Source: Trogon surrucura | Lineage: Eukaryota; Chordata; Aves; Trogoniformes; Trogonidae | NCBI GenBank assembly: GCA_020746105.1 | Contig: CM036627.1 | Location: 1,736,001-1,800,000 of the forward strand | Length of the DNA: 64,000 nt | Direction: 5' to 3' | Part shown: piece after piece, positions 1-14,150 of the stretch | How positions within the stretch are numbered: the stretch's first letter is position 1 | How the letters are laid out: every line of letters begins with the position of its first letter | Program-made: the position numbers and the translations under genes | Notes under the pieces: generated by a model | What the model was told of the DNA's origin: nothing | Seen by the model: only the letters and a program-made list of their open reading frames with translations | Database searches by the model: none

Positions 1-1849
1 TTAGTTGGATGCCGTGGAGATAAATATACTTCAGAAAATCCTAAAGTATTTTTAGTCTTCCGTAGGAGAATGGAGTTCATTGTTTATATTTTTATTTTTT
101 TGTTTGTTTGAATGCAAGATACTATGGTCTTGGTGTTGTCCCAAGAGCTATTGTGGCTACTCTGTGAAATGATTAAACTAGACAGCTTTGCTTGTAGGAC
201 AAACATTTTTTCATACTGTGATGTTTCGATGATTTTCAATGCGACACCTATCCCGTTCCAGTGTCCTTATGTAGCAACTTCATGAGTCATAATCCTTCCA
301 AAAGAACACAGCTTAAAATAATCACTGATTGTTTCTTTGCAATTCTGTGCGCTGCCCACTGCAAATAAACAAGAGCAGAAATGACAATATAATGTAATCC
401 TTTAATGTTTGCTTTTGATGGGCAAAACGTTCTTGGGTAATAGAGAAGTAATCCGCAAGGAGGGTAGCTGCTCTTTCATCTCCCCGAATGCTAAATGAAA
501 CCAAGGCTTTTATGGAGAGACGGTGATTTAATGAAGATGACCGAGTTTTCGAGTAATGAAAAGCTTTCCTATGTTTCTAAAAATGATCTGTGGCGCTTAC
601 TGTTGCGGAGTTCACGTGGCTGTATTTTGCAGTTTGTCTTTGCGAGAGTAGTGCTTGTGGTACGTAGATGCAGGGTGTTTGGTACAGTAAATAAAAAATC
701 CCTGTAGTTTGATTTTATAAAGGAAGTGCACATCTCAGCCAGTTTACGTGTCTAAATGCATGTAATCTGACATGTGTTCTCTGCTCTGTGTAATGCTTTT
801 ATTTTGGTAACCTTGAAAATGTCTCTGATATCGTATTCCCTTGCCAGAGGACAGTAATAAGCACACACACAAAAAAAACCACGGAGCATGAACTTTGTCA
901 GTATTGCTTATGACAGGAACATCTGAATTACATATTTTTCTTGCAAGTACTTGTAAGATGTTGAATTTAAATAGCTCCTCGACTAGAATAAAAACCCAAT
1001 AAAACATGCAAAAAAACCTCTCTAAACCGCAAACCCCAATGAAAACCCAAACCAAGCAATACTCGCATCTTTTTTCTCCTTTCACTGTTAATTTCATTAG
1101 CTTACTTGGAATATTTTTTAATAATCTGTAATATTCCTACTTGCAAAGAGGGCTAGATAATGCTGATACTTCAGAAGGAAGCAGAGAGAGGCTTTAAAGC
1201 ATGGGAGACCATCTCCTCTCCAGAACATACTCTACCAACAGTCCTTCAGGTCTTTGTGAATCAGCAGAAGGGCCTTTGATTTTTTTCCTCTTTGTAAGTC
1301 AGCCCCTTTAAAATGGGAAGTAATTAACGTCTATAAAAGTTAATCTTTTTTCTTTCAAAAGTTTTTAAACAAAGTTGTGATTCTTTACAAAAAGTTTCTA
1401 CTTTTTGTTTGTCATCAGTAGATGAGCACTGTGCGGTACGACCAGAAGGCTGAAGGTTGCTGAAATGTCCTAGGGTTGCCAGGGACATAAAGAATGCAAC
1501 CAGGTTACATTTCTCGTTGTGTTACGGGAAAGATACATCTCACTGTCCGGGGGGAGTGAGCTTGGGAGAGCAACAACAGGCTGGTTTTTGTCCACTTTTG
1601 GAAAACTTGTAATAAAAGTGCAGAAATGAGTATGTAACTTAAACCACCTCCCTACCCTTTTGAATGGCTTGAGTTGCTGGCTGGTCCCTATGTAGTAGCA
1701 AGCAAACTCCTACAAGTGTAAGAGTGAGGGCTATGGAATGGATGCTTAAAGCTCAATGTGTTAGATGAATAAATTTTAAAACATATTAAAGCTCTCCATT
1801 TGTGAGAACATTTCTGAGTAGAAGGTAAAGTAGGATCAAAGATTGCCTC

Positions 1850-1866
1850 TTTTTTTTTTTTTTTTT
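1850..1866 (+). repeat. T17 homopolymer tract
   Basis: An uninterrupted run of 17 T. It could be the remnant of a reverse-oriented poly(A) tail, but no retroposed body is recognisable beside it. Confidence 0.9.
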
Positions 1867-3815
1867 GAGTGATGCAGTAAAACCAGAGCTTCTCTTTAAG
1901 GATGTCCATTTTATACTTGGTGAACCCACTTGATTTTCAAAATGCTTGTGGAGTACTGAATCATGTTTTCAATATTGTTTATTTACTATGTACTAGTACT
2001 TCGTTTTTCCTTTTCTCCCATCCTGTTAGGCGAAGGGGGAGATGCCTGCGCATGGGAGGTGCTGTGTAATGCAATTTATATTCTCTGCTAATGGTTACAT
2101 TCCTTTTGGCCCTTGCATAGTCTATGTTTTATGAAGTGAATGGTATTTTTTTTCCTCTTAGGTGCAGCTGTTTATTGGCAGGTAACTTAGGTGCCCCATG
2201 AACTATCGTAAAAAAACCCTGTTTCAAACCTTATTTCTGCAAGTGAAACTGGTGTGTGTGTGTCTGTGACAGGGCAACTTGTGCTGCAGTGGGGAATCAG
2301 CGGAGTTTGGCCGTCTCCTGCGCTTGTGTCACAGGTTGTCTCCGAGCTGGGTACGGGAGGACATGCTGTTGCCATAGCGATGAAGGTCCTTCTGGAGGCA
2401 GGGTTCCTGGCAGAGCAGTCGCATCTCCTGAAGTGCGTGGTGCATTGATCTGAAAGTACCTTGGCAGAATCAGCACGTAGCTGTGGTGAAATGAGCAGGA
2501 AGTATACATTTCTTTTAATTAGATGATTTTTCTTTTTTTTTTCCGACAGCTAACTGTTGGTTGAACATCCTTTTGTAAAGCTACACCTTTTCAAAACCTT
2601 GTGCTGTGAACAATTCTATTTGACATACTTAGCTTGATTAAACTGTTCTAACAGCTGACTAGTATTTATTACAAAACTATCACTGTACGACTTTCATAGC
2701 TTCCTACAGTGCATGTCCATTTTAGTACTTGGAAAATATGTTTTAGAGAGTTTCCTCCATGATTTTGTTTACTGCAGAACAGTTGTGAAAATAGGCAGTT
2801 TTATTGGTAATGCTTTTCACCTTGATGTTTTTATTTTTGTCTAAATAAAACAGATATTGCTTCCATATTATTTATATTACAGAATCCTGATTGTGACGCT
2901 AATGGGGGAGAATCACTTGTGGACTTGTGTAGTTCTGCATTTATTTAGAAAATATATCTTTAGATAGCATCCCTTTTTCAGCAAACAGTGCTAGATCTTT
3001 GTGTTTAAATATTTCATTCTCAGCTTGTGGTTTTTGTTACTAAATGAAAAAAAAGAGGCTGTGAATTTCCTGTGTCCCTTCCAACATACAATTATTTACA
3101 AGGGAGATTTTCTTCCCCAAGATGAAGTATAGGAGTTCAGAGACAACTTGCATAGCACAGATACTCTAGACTGCAGCAACATCTTTACGCATTTCTACAT
3201 ATGCTGTGAGGATGAGGTTGATTAATTTTTTCCTTATTTAAAAAGATAAAACAATTTTTAAACAGATTAATATAAAGAAAAAGTGAAAACTTGGAAAAAG
3301 TCAGGAGACAATTAGTGTGATTAACACTCAACAGCATTTTTTTTTTTCGTGTGGACTGGGATTTCCATGTTTAAGTGTTCCTTTAGTACTGAAGGAGCCT
3401 CCGGAAGAGTTTTGAAGTGCCTCCATCCTTTGTAGCTTTTTATGTAACAAAGTCTTAGCTTTATCACTTTCTCTGAAATAGTGGATACAGATGAGGATTA
3501 AACAAACACTTCACTTCCCTTTTTTTGTCCTTCCTAGTGAAATTAGGGAAGAACGAAATAATTAATACTTCATTTGTACTTGCAAAGAACTTTCTGGCTG
3601 CTGCAGCAGATGCGTGCCTGTGCCATACTTGTCATCTTTAGGTTGGGTTTTGCTCTTCAGTCCCTGCCCCCTCTTGCCCCCGTCTCAGAGCAGGAGAGCA
3701 GCACAGCTTCGGGTTGGCTTGGCCTTGGGAAGTGTTACTGAGCTGCTGCTCTGAGCAGCTCGGACAGGGCTTGTTACTTGGAGTTTCCACATGTGTTGGT
3801 CTAACCTGGGTAGAC

Positions 3816-4084
3816 AATCATAGAATGTTAGGGATTGGAAGGGACCTCGAAAGATCATCAAGTCCAATCCCCCTGCCAGAGCAGGAACGCCTAGATTATG
3901 CTACACAGGAACGTGTCCAGGCAGGTCTTGAATGCCTCCAGAGAAGGAGACTCCACAACCTCTCTGGGCAGCCTGTTCCAGGGCTCCGTCACCCTCACTG
4001 AGAAGAAGTTTCTTCTCGAGTTTAAGCGGAACCTCTTATGTTCCAGTTTCAGCCCATTACCCCTTGTCCTATCAGTGATTGTCA
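3816..4084 (-). mobile_element. CR1 LINE 3'-terminal fragment (269 bp)
   Basis: This is a second CR1 tail in the same antisense orientation, aligning over its whole length with the 3' end of the copy at 23.6 kb, with about 6 substitutions by eye. It keeps the final ~64 codons of ORF2 ([16 protein letters not shown] block, then [14 protein letters not shown], stop at 3891-3893) and the short 3' UTR, but only one copy of the ATCATAGA terminal unit. It breaks off after TTGTCA at 4084, where sequence matching the other copy stops. It has no coding capacity of its own. Confidence 0.92.
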
Positions 4085-4191
4085 AGTGGTGGCGTAAGTG
4101 ACCTTGGCGTGGTGACCAGATCCTCTACCAAGGACAGGTCAGCGTTGACTACACCGAGAGCGTGAACCAAGGGAATTAGACTCTGCAAGGT

Positions 4192-4228
4192 GTCTTTTCC
4201 CTTTTTAAGGGTCTTTTCCCTTTTTAAG
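4192..4228 (+). repeat. Two-copy tandem repeat, period 19 bp
   Basis: The 18-bp unit GTCTTTTCCCTTTTTAAG occurs twice with one G between copies, about 105 bp from the 5' break of the first CR1 fragment. Confidence 0.85.
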
Positions 4229-6392
4229 CAAATTTAGTGCTGCATCGGCAGACGTGTGTACTGAAGCTCTCTAGCTATCCTTGGGAAAGAACACAACATT
4301 AATAACCCAGGTTTCCTCTACCTGTTTTGCCAGTTGGTCTCAAGTCACGTCTGGGGGAAAAAGGTCTTTCACAGCTCCAACACAAGTTCTATTTATGTTT
4401 CCTCCTGAGTCAGTGCTGACTGAGTAGGCACTGTTTGGGGAATTGTGGCAGTAGGTTCGCTGGAACACGTTGAGATAAGCTCATTGTGTTCTGGGTATGT
4501 AAGTATATATTAATACCGACCTGATTTTGTCAGGTTTAGCAAAGATAGCCTTTAAGTTTATTATGAGAAGTTAAGCATTTATCTTTTGAAATTCTAATTC
4601 TGAAATAATTTTACACTTGGATGAGTGATTCTAAAATGGAATGAGCAGCTTGTATAATTTGTGTAACAAGCTTCCGTCTTGAGATACTAAATACTTTTCA
4701 ATATCCTCTGGTTTTGTTTCCGTTTAGGCTACTTTTTTATCAAATTATAGGGATACAGAACACTGAATTATGAACAAAATGCAAAGTCCTAAAAATGTGA
4801 TTTTTTTTTTGTCTTAATGACTTTTAAAATAAAAATTAATATAGAAAAATTCACTTGGTATAGGAAATTCCTAGGAAATACTGTTACTCACTTTGATACT
4901 TAATGCTGTTATTTTTGTAATTTAAATACGCTAAAGCAGACATTAATATCTCCATCAAAAACTTTGCCAAGATTGTGTTATTGCATAATGAAGAGAGGAT
5001 AATCTTGACTTTCAGAGGACATAGTGAAGAAGCAAAATTTCTGTTCAGATCTTGCTGTATGAGCTCATATGTCCCTTTGAGGAACTGCTCCTTTCCGCAC
5101 CCCACCCGCAGTTTCTGGTTTCCTCAGCTGCGAAGGAGGACTAGTGTTCACGCTGGAGGAGAGATGTTAAGTGGGTTTTTAAGTTCCTCAGTTCAGGGAA
5201 AGAGTGGACTTAAAATGCATTATTAGGACTAACTTCATATGACCTGGGGAGAGTGGAATTCTGTGTCTCTACTTGTTTAATTCAGTCTTTTACTTATGTC
5301 GATAAAGTTTTGGGGGGTTTTCTTGAGTGGGGGTGTTTGGGTTTTTTTTCCCCCAGTTCTAACTGTATTTACTAAACAGTTTTAAAAATAGAAGCTGTGT
5401 TGTTTAGAAGTGTGGAAATGCAGATTTGTCTAGGACTCATAGCAATGTTCTAGAATCTGTTTCAGCACACCTTCACAGATTACATATGCTTCTCAGTTCT
5501 GTAAATTTTATTTGAATCTAATCCAAAAAAAAAACGGAGTGCAGATAAATACATTTGCCTATATTTCTTGAAGGAAGAAAATTACTAGTCTAAAAAGGTT
5601 TTCTGATACATTAACAAAACCCAGCCCTGTCCATAGCTATCCTTTGTGTTTAATGGATTAAATTCACTTTGACAGCTGGATACGCGTACCAGTGTCTAGC
5701 CTATGGCCATGATCTCATAATCATGGATATGGTAACAAGTCGTCTAAAAAGATTCAGTAATCAAGTGGTTTTTTTGACAAAACCTACTCTGACTGAAACA
5801 AGGAATGAGGCTGTGTTAAATGTGACTGCATTTGCTGCTGTGCCTGTATTCTGAATACTTAATAAATACCCTTTGGGGTGTTGTAGGCAGAACCCGTGCT
5901 TTAACAGAGATGGAAAAGCTAATTGTGCTACAGCAGCCTGTGTTTGAAAGTTACGAAACAAATCTGATCTAACGTAATGATCATGAAGAACTTGGTTTCC
6001 AAACATTAATTTCTCCTTCCCCCGAAGTGCTTTTTAACGTGTTTGTTTCTTCTGTCATAAAAGTAGTTGTATTCCATTAAATAGAGCCTTTTGTGAAATA
6101 AGCAATTCTTGTATCATAATTCAGGTATGTGAGGGGAAGTTTAACAAGTACTGATGAGTAAATACATGTCAAAAGGGAAGACTTCAAGAACTACAGATGT
6201 TTTGAAAACAAATATATGCCGATGGTGTGCTTTGGTCTCAGTTGTGTTTGGGTGGTAAATCCTACATTGTACATAAATATAGTTCAAGAGAAAAACAGTG
6301 CCTTGGCCCTCAAACAGTCCTCTGTAACGTGAAATTAAACTAGTGTACTTTGCCAGACTAGCATGTTATGACTACTTTATATTTGGTTCTAG

Positions 6393-6421
6393 CTTTTTTT
6401 GGGGGGGAAAAAAAAAAACCC
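6393..6421 (+). repeat. Stacked homopolymers T8-G7-A11-C3
   Basis: Four homopolymer runs abut one another without spacers. The segment is low-complexity and prone to sequencing or assembly error. Confidence 0.9.
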
Positions 6422-6691
6422 AAACTGCTCTATATTCTGTAAACCTCAGTAAAATCAACCAAGTTGGGATAAAAACTAGTGTTCCAAAAATTGTAACTTT
6501 GTTCTCTTTACTTTAAATAGAATTTCAAATATAGCTAGCAGGAACAATATTTTGGAAAACACTGAGGGAGAGAGTGTGAACCTGTTTAAGGGATTAAACA
6601 TTTCTTTAGGAAGGTGAAATAACTATTCACCCCAATTTGTAGGTTACATTTCAGCAACTTTGTGATACTTTGATATTCTTGTGAGGCTGTC

Positions 6692-6730
6692 TCATCTTTT
6701 TTTTTTTTTTTCCTTTTTTTTTTTGTTTCC
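6692..6730 (+). repeat. Long pyrimidine tract (T15-CC-T11)
   Basis: T15 at 6697-6711 and T11 at 6714-6724 are separated by CC. It resembles a very strong polypyrimidine tract, but no exon-like sequence follows. Confidence 0.9.
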
Positions 6731-8562
6731 CTAAAGCTGTGTCTGCTTTCTCATTTTTTCATGGCTCAAATCATTTGAGGTACTTATTTCTAAATTTCAC
6801 AGCAGCTTTTGTGAGAAGTAGGGTGTTTGCGCTGAAGGTAGTGTTTGGGGAGACACGGAAGGCTGGGGAAATCATGGGATAGAAGAGTCTTCCAGGGGAG
6901 CCCAGAAGATTGATCTGGTTGAAACTGTTAGTCCGGGTGGATTACTTGCTTTTCCATGTCTGATGTACAAGAAACGTGAGGGATTCTTATCACTTTATTT
7001 GCTGCTCATGTGTGAGCGATCCGTGGCTGTTTTGTTATCGTAGATAGATGTTTTCTCCAACTTGTTCTTGAAGAAGATTTGTTTGAATTAAGTGATAATG
7101 AAACAGAGTATGAAAGCAACTGTCATATTTATTTTGGCAGTTTGTGTAATCCAGAAACTCAGAACAAAGCTTAAGAGCGTCAACATTTAAAGAGTGGTGT
7201 TCAACTTTTTGAAGTTGGGAGATAAAGAGCTGTGCTGCTGTGCCTGTGGCGTTCTTGGTGCAGATGGCCACGGCTGTTCCCCTGTGCTTACTGCTGTCCT
7301 TTGCCAGGTTTCTGCTGCTGGTTTTAGTAGACTTTGTTCTGGCCTTGATGTGGAGTACTTCTCAGTTTCTGAATTAATTCTTTTTAATATGAGCTTAGCT
7401 CTCAACTGTAAGGCAAAACAAAGATGAGCTGCTAAAGAACTATTAAAATTTTTTTTGGGTAACAGTTTCTTAGTGGTGCTGCTTCTAATAATAAGCATTA
7501 ACATCTTAAAACTTTCTTAATGTAATTGCCATTGGGTAGCAAGAAAACCAGTAAAGTTAACTTCTTTTGCACAGGGTAGGTTTGAATTTGTCTGGATGCT
7601 TAGCTGATGGGTTTTGGGTTGGGTTTTTTTTTTTAATTTTATTTGGTCATTTGCATTGTCTTCATCCATGTCACTAACATAGTTAACTACTTCTGGGTGC
7701 ATGTTTCCTCCCGGCATTTGTGCGATACGAACCGAATGAACGCCGGTCCTGGGCGCTGTACTCGGTGGTGGTTTTCACTCTGAGCTCATCTTTCTAACGT
7801 GCCTTGATGGACAACATGCCCAGGGACAATTCAATAACTCTTTCGTTTCTGTTCTGGTGGGTTTTTTGATCCAATGCTGTCTTGCAGAAGTGAAATTCTG
7901 TGTGTGTGTGTGCATCTAAGAAAAGAATACCTGGTACATGGAGTGGTGGAGGTGTAAATAGTAAGAATAGTGACTGTGTTCTGAAATGTTTTGATTCACT
8001 TTTATTGGATGTGCATTCTTCCAGAACACTTCAAATGAGGATTGTTCTAATCACCTTTGAGCAGTTTCAAATCTTTGTCCTTTTAAAATAGATAAGTTAC
8101 CTCTTACATGTGTGTTTCTGGAAATGTACCACTGGAAATTGGGAGGCACAGCGGTGTCTGCAGTCACCCCTGAACTGGTGACAGCTTTAGTGTTTTGAGA
8201 CTTTGCGTTCTCGTGGGGCTAGGAATAGGCTTTTAAATATGGTTTTACCCTCTTTTTCTTCTGAAGTCTCATGACTGATTGACATTAATGTATACAGATC
8301 AAAAATAACAATAAAAAATGTTTCCAGCCCTTTTGAAAATGATCTTCAAAATACACAATATATAGAACTAATTGGCATGCATCCGGAGTAACACTATTGA
8401 GAATGATATTATTTCTTCTTAGGAAGTCTGTTGAACTTAGTCAAATAAAATTTAACATTATAGGAAATGGCTTAATTTCTCACAAGTCTGATACCTTTTC
8501 TTTGAAAATTCTGAGCACCCAATGAAATGAAAATTTGGTATCTGTTGTGTAAGGGCTGTGCC

Positions 8563-8578
8563 TTTTTTTTTTTTTTTT
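8563..8578 (+). repeat. T16 homopolymer tract
   Basis: An uninterrupted run of 16 T in the intron. Confidence 0.9.
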
Positions 8579-10742
8579 CCTTTTCAGAAACGACATCAAC
8601 CCAAAACTTGAAATGTAAAGTATGCTTACACCGGTGAAATACCAGGTTGTCTTCTGTAACAGTAGTAGTAGTGACTCAACTGGAAGTGGCAAAGCACTGG
8701 AGGTATCTGATGGTGTTCTGGCTGCACTGAAATACTGGTCCCCTTTCCTCCTTGGTCCTGCTCTGTCACAGTGAGCAAACAGGCTGAGGCTGTGATGCAC
8801 ATTGCTGAATCTTCAGTTCTGGTATATTCTCCTTTCTTGTGGAAAGGATTCTCTCCTTTTCCTTTATCCAAAATGTTTTTAGTCTTTGTGTTTTGATTGT
8901 TATCTCAAAACACGTGGGATTTCAGTGAGCTTTTGCTAATTTAGTGTAATTTGTTAGTTTTGGTCAACTTTTTGGCTCTTGCCACGTGTAATTTTTGGAG
9001 CTTTTATCTTTAAGTTCTGTCAGGTAATCTAGTGTTAGTATTTTGTTTCTACATAAGTTTATTCCAGTTTACTACAGCTTCTTAGAATTCTTTATCCTTC
9101 TTAATCACCTTAAAAGCTTGTTTTTTTTCTTGCTGGTCACTTAACTTTGGTAGTCTTCTGACATTATACTTAAGCATTCTTTGAATTCTTTATTCTTAAT
9201 TTCTCTTCATGCCCTTATATGAATTGGTAGAATATGTCCAGTTGTGTGCTGTAACTTTTTCCTCTGAGGGAAGGTGACCACATGGATCTCTACAAAGGGT
9301 GTCAGTGAACAGAAGGTATTGGCATAACGGCTCCGACTGGGCAGATAAATCTCCTGTTGGTGTCCCACGCTGAGCAAACCTTTGCTGAAGTGACCTGTCT
9401 GGTTTTGTTCCTGCCTGTGACTGACAGGAGTCGAGCTGGCTGAAAGCACGTGCTTGTGTAGCCACTGCTGCACACACGGTGGAGCTTGGTTGTGATTTGC
9501 TTTCTGCAGTGAACAAATTCCTTCTGCTCTTACTGCCAGCCTGGGTTTGATAGCAGGAGGAGGCTGTTGGGGTTTAGCTCCTTGGGGAAGAGCTCAGGCA
9601 GGATGCTAAGCTTTTTTGGAGCGTGGAAATCTTGGTTCAGAGACTGTCATCTGCCCATCCCTAACACTGTTCTAATGGCTTGGGGCAATGCCACTTGTTT
9701 TTGTGTGGTTTTAGTAGTCGTTCACTCTTTTCCAAGATTATTTTTAGGGAAGTGGAGTTCCAAGTGAGGAGTGCTTTCGTAGCCTGTAATTTGTTCTCTG
9801 TTGCTGTTTGGAAGATGCCCGTGCATGCGGTGGTGTGCAAGGGGAGAGCTGCTCTGTTCTTCAATAGGCCTCCGAGGTACTTCTTCAGGCTGCAGCTCTG
9901 TTTTGATATGACTGCTCAAGCGTTCCTGTGCTGGGTACAATACGTTTTTTTGGCCTTTTTCTCTTTGGCCTTTCTGTTTTAACTTTCTGTTGGGGCGTTC
10001 TGATGACTTCCCATAGCATTTCCCTCTAATGCTGACTGTGAAGGTACCTCTAGTAGGTTGCTCTGTGTTATTAGAAAACAACAGCAACAACAAAACCTTT
10101 TTTTCTTATGCACCTTGTGATTCAGCTGTGTATATCTGATGTCTGTAGTTAGATCTGTGCTCTCTGGGAGTGGCAGGCTGGTTCAGAAGGTTGCCCATTG
10201 GTTTTATATTGTAGCCTGTGAGACGTTGCTACAGTTTAAGAAAAAATACCCTCTCAAAAAGGAGCTCTACATAAAACTCTGCTTTTATTATGAGAATTAT
10301 TTGAAATGGACGCCTGGCTGTGGATTTATAACCTCTTCCAAGGCCTGCATGTCTTTTGAATTCAAATTAAAAGAATTATTATATTTTTTACAGAGTTTTG
10401 CTTTTAATTCAACAAACAGAAGAAAACTTTTTAAGTACTTGAGTTTTTAGTAGCGAATTTATTTATTATTTATTTTCAGTAGAATTGGTGACCAGCCTTT
10501 GTAAGAGTATCCCTATTTTAGTTCTTACTCCTCAGCACAGTATATGCATCGTGCATGCACAGGGACTTCCTGGAATTTATCCATGTATCTATGGTTTGAG
10601 AAATAAAGGCCTCGGCTGACGTTGGCTTAATTGATGTTTTGATTGGACAGGCAACCAGGTGTGAAGTCAAATGATGTTGGCTTCTGTGTTTTATTATTTT
10701 AAAATAATTCCCCTGCCCCACTCTCCCCCAAAAAATCACAAA

Positions 10743-10788
10743 CAAAAAAAACCCCAAAACCACCACCACCAAAAACACAACAGAAAAT
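10743..10788 (+). repeat. A/C-rich low-complexity stretch with (CCA)n
   Basis: A-rich sequence contains CCACCACCACC and several AAAAC units. It is simple low-complexity sequence. Confidence 0.7.
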
Positions 10789-13700
10789 GCCCCGGGGATG
10801 ATTCATGCTGAGACATTAAGGAACTGTGGTGTTTATTGTATGCTCATGAGTTACAGTTGTACAATTATTTTTGCGTAAATTTAGTTACTGAATCTAGCAA
10901 TGAGCAATAAAGTAAGTAAGCAGGATGCCTGTACAGTACATATGCAGTTTCTCGTTGCTGCTGACAAATCTGTTTTGGAAAATTGGTGTCATTGCTAGTC
11001 TAGATTATCTTCTGTAGGCTTGTTTTCTGGAGGGATGCAGATGATGGGACGAGAATAGCCGTGTATGTACGTGGTGGGCGTGGGGTTAGACATGCGCAGA
11101 ATTGGAAAGGTGAGGAAACAAAATCCAATTTGCGTGATACTGGTTCAGTGGAGTGCTTAACTCCGGTGTGCTGGTAGAGGGCACGCGTGACTGGAGTGCA
11201 GAGGTGTTGGGTTTGGATTTCCCCACTGTCTTTACCGCCATTACTTAATTTATGGATACAGTTCTTGATATTTATTTAGTCAGCCAGTTTGCCTTTCCCA
11301 TAGAAGACCATAATACCCCTTTTCAAAGAGAAACTGGTTTAGACCGAGTTAAACATGTATATGTTGTCACTGATTTCTTTAAGGGTATTTGACACACGGC
11401 TTAAATTTTCCAGCCGTGTGCTGTACTGTGAATATGCTGCCATTTTGGGAAGTGAGATTTGCAGGAAGGCATAATAATCTTTACTAGATAAACTCAGTAT
11501 TATCTGCCTCATAACCGTTACATGGATCGTAGGAACTAGAACACTACCGCTCTAAAACTAGTCACTTGAACATGGCTGTTTTACAATCGGTGTAAATTTT
11601 TCAACTGCTTCGAAAATACGCCGTTCTGTTGGTGTTTTAGGTACTAAGCTTTGTCACAATACCTTCATTATAAGCTTAGGTTGGTCTTCCGGATCGCATG
11701 TAGTCAGCAGGCTTTACATTTCATTTATAGAAAATGCTTATGAACACCTTTTAATGTACTGTAATCTTATTAAGCCAAGTTGCTGGTGTTTTGCGTTAGG
11801 TTTGTTCTTTGTATCCCGTCGTGCTGGAGGACATGGTTGGTTAGAAATATAGTCTTGACTGTTCATTAAAAAAAAAAAAGTACTTCTAATGTATACTGGT
11901 GTTACCTTTGACTATGTAAGAACAGTGGTGCTCTGCTCTCTGTGTTTACAGTTCATTAGCATCTGACTCAAGTTCTGTTTACTTTTGAATTAAATATTTT
12001 GGGCGATGTTTCATTTCCATCTGAAAATGTTTTATAGGTAAACATCAGTGTCTGTTTTTCAAAGGTATGAACAAAGTAGTTGGGTGACTTTTCATTAGAA
12101 TGCTTCTTCATTTCCAGCTTTGAGACTTCTCTGTAAATCCTCCTTTAACAGTTCTTGACATTGGTACCTCAAGGCGGTGAGCCAGCATGTGCAGTCTCAG
12201 GCCAGCAGACCCGAGTTTGAGTCCCAGACTGCTCGCTCGAGGAGGCGTTTTGCTCAGATCCTCAGGGGAACGTTGACCTTGTCTTTCTCAAAAAAAGTGG
12301 CACCTGCTGGCTGACTAGCAGGGGCTTTGTGGGTGTTTGGAGGAGGGGGGTTTGGTCTTGGTAGGCTGCAATAGGAAACTTGGGGTTATGGGAACTCAGG
12401 AAGTACTTTGCTCAAGGAATGGGTGGGTAAAAAAACGTATAGAAATTCAGATCCTTGGCAGAGCACTGCTTTGGTGTGTGCCTGGTGCTCTTTATTCAGG
12501 TCTTGGCACTTGCAGTGTGATTTTTTTCTGTAATGTTCACTGTTTTTTGTTTCTTCAGATTGTACTGCAGAGCGTTTGAACTGCTTGTGTGCAGAAGTGG
12601 TGCCTCCAATAGTTGATGTTAGTTAAAACAATGTTTACTTGTTTATTTTGAAATAAATAATTACATTCTGATAGAGCAGCCTAGTGCAGAGGGATCTCAG
12701 CAGTTCTCTGAGTTCTTAATTTTTAGAAAGTAGAACAAAAATAGACCAAGGAAAAACTCTGATCTCTATTTGCAAGGTCAGTATATAAAATGCTACTCAC
12801 AGCTTTTTATCTCGTTTTGTTGTTTTATGGTCCGTGTATCTAATGAAAAGTAATATATTTGGTAGGGAGCAATGAGATTTCGTGCTGTTATTTCCAGAAG
12901 ATTGCTAATACAATACAAAACCAATGTTTGCCTTTTTTTTTTTTTCTTAGATTTACATAGACTTAATCACAGCTACTGCAGAGTTTTGAGCTGAGAGTTA
13001 AAATACACAGGATTGTGTTTAAGCAGAGTTCCTTTCTCTTCATGACTTCACTAGAAGAAAAATAAAAATTTAAATCCTCAGATGCAAGAGAGCAGTTTGT
13101 ATGGAAACAAAATACAGTTTGTATTCAGGTTCAAATAAGCATTTCTAAAAACCCAAGCTATTGAGTTAGAGTGCTAAATTCTAGACTGCATTTAGTCGGG
13201 TAAATTGCTTATAATTCTGGAAGCACTGATCCTGATAGGAAAGGGTGATAATTAGTTTCTAATATGGACAGAATTGCTGTTATTAGCTGTGCTCCACATG
13301 TTTGCTTCCCTCGTGGCATTCCTTGGGGTGCAGCAGATGGATGAACAAGGGGCAGAGGTAATGTGCGCCATGATCGGCTGCTGCCTTCCCCTGGGGATAC
13401 CGCTAGAATGCTGATCTTTTTATTTTTCTTTTTTTTTAAAATTTTTTTTCAGCAAATTTGCTGAGATGTATCAGAATTAATTTATGGTATTGCTCCTTTA
13501 TAATCCATTAATCCAACCATTTAATATCAATGTGTCAGTGTCTTAAAAGAGGATGGGCTGTTGCACGTCTGCTGGATCTGTCGTGCTTAAATACTTTTTT
13601 CTCTGTTCTGTGAGACTGTGGCGTCAGTAGCCTGATGTTGCCTGTTACTGTTACCTGATCTTTTATAACGTGATCGACTGCTTTTAAGTCAGAAAACGGA

Positions 13701-13854
13701 TATTGTTGTGGCACCTGGATGCTGAAGTGGAGCCTGCTATTGAAAAGAATTGTCCTTTTTCTTTAAAGTATTCCAAGTAATATCTGCTTTAATTTTCCTT
13801 TCCGCTGTTGATGAGAATGTAGGCAGAGGTTTAGTGGTTTGTGTGTGGGATTTT

Positions 13855-13915
13855 TGGTTTGGTTTGGTTTTGGTTGTGGGTTTTTTGGGAGCGAGTTACT
13901 TTTTTTTTTTTTTTT
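13855..13915 (+). repeat. GGTTT-rich stretch followed by T16
   Basis: An irregular (GGTTT)n block (about 13855-13880) leads to T16 at 13900-13915. The GGTTT units resemble neither telomere repeats nor a known family. Confidence 0.75.
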
Positions 13916-14030
13916 AAAGCCGAATCTATTCCAGGTACTCATGTAGATCACCTTCCCCGTTTGCTATCTAAAAAGAAAGTAGAGTCCTGCGTAGGTAAGA
14001 GCAAGGAGCTCACCTTCCCCACCTCCAGCT

Positions 14031-14150
14031 CGGGGGACGCCCAGCTCAGGCGCAGCGGGAGCCGGGCTGGGGCTGCGGGGAGGCGTTTGTGGGCTCGGAG
14101 GCAGGGCTGGTCCCCGGGAGGCTCCCGCGGGGCGCTGACTGAAGTGGGCA
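14031..14150. promoter_or_regulatory. Short CpG-rich patch
   Basis: About 12 CpGs fall in roughly 115 bp of G+C-rich sequence, within an AT-rich intron and about 115 bp after a T16 tract. It is too short for a formal CpG island. Function is unknown; it may be a regulatory element or a local GC fluctuation, common in bird genomes. Confidence 0.3.

Noticed and set aside
12165..12235. tRNA-like or SINE-like B-box (GAGTTTGAGTCCC)
   Set aside because: No A box at the right distance, no cloverleaf pairing by eye, and no 3' tail or second copy in the window.
13855..13880. GGTTT repeats as an interstitial telomere array
   Set aside because: Units are GGTTT/GGTTTT, not TTAGGG, and irregular.
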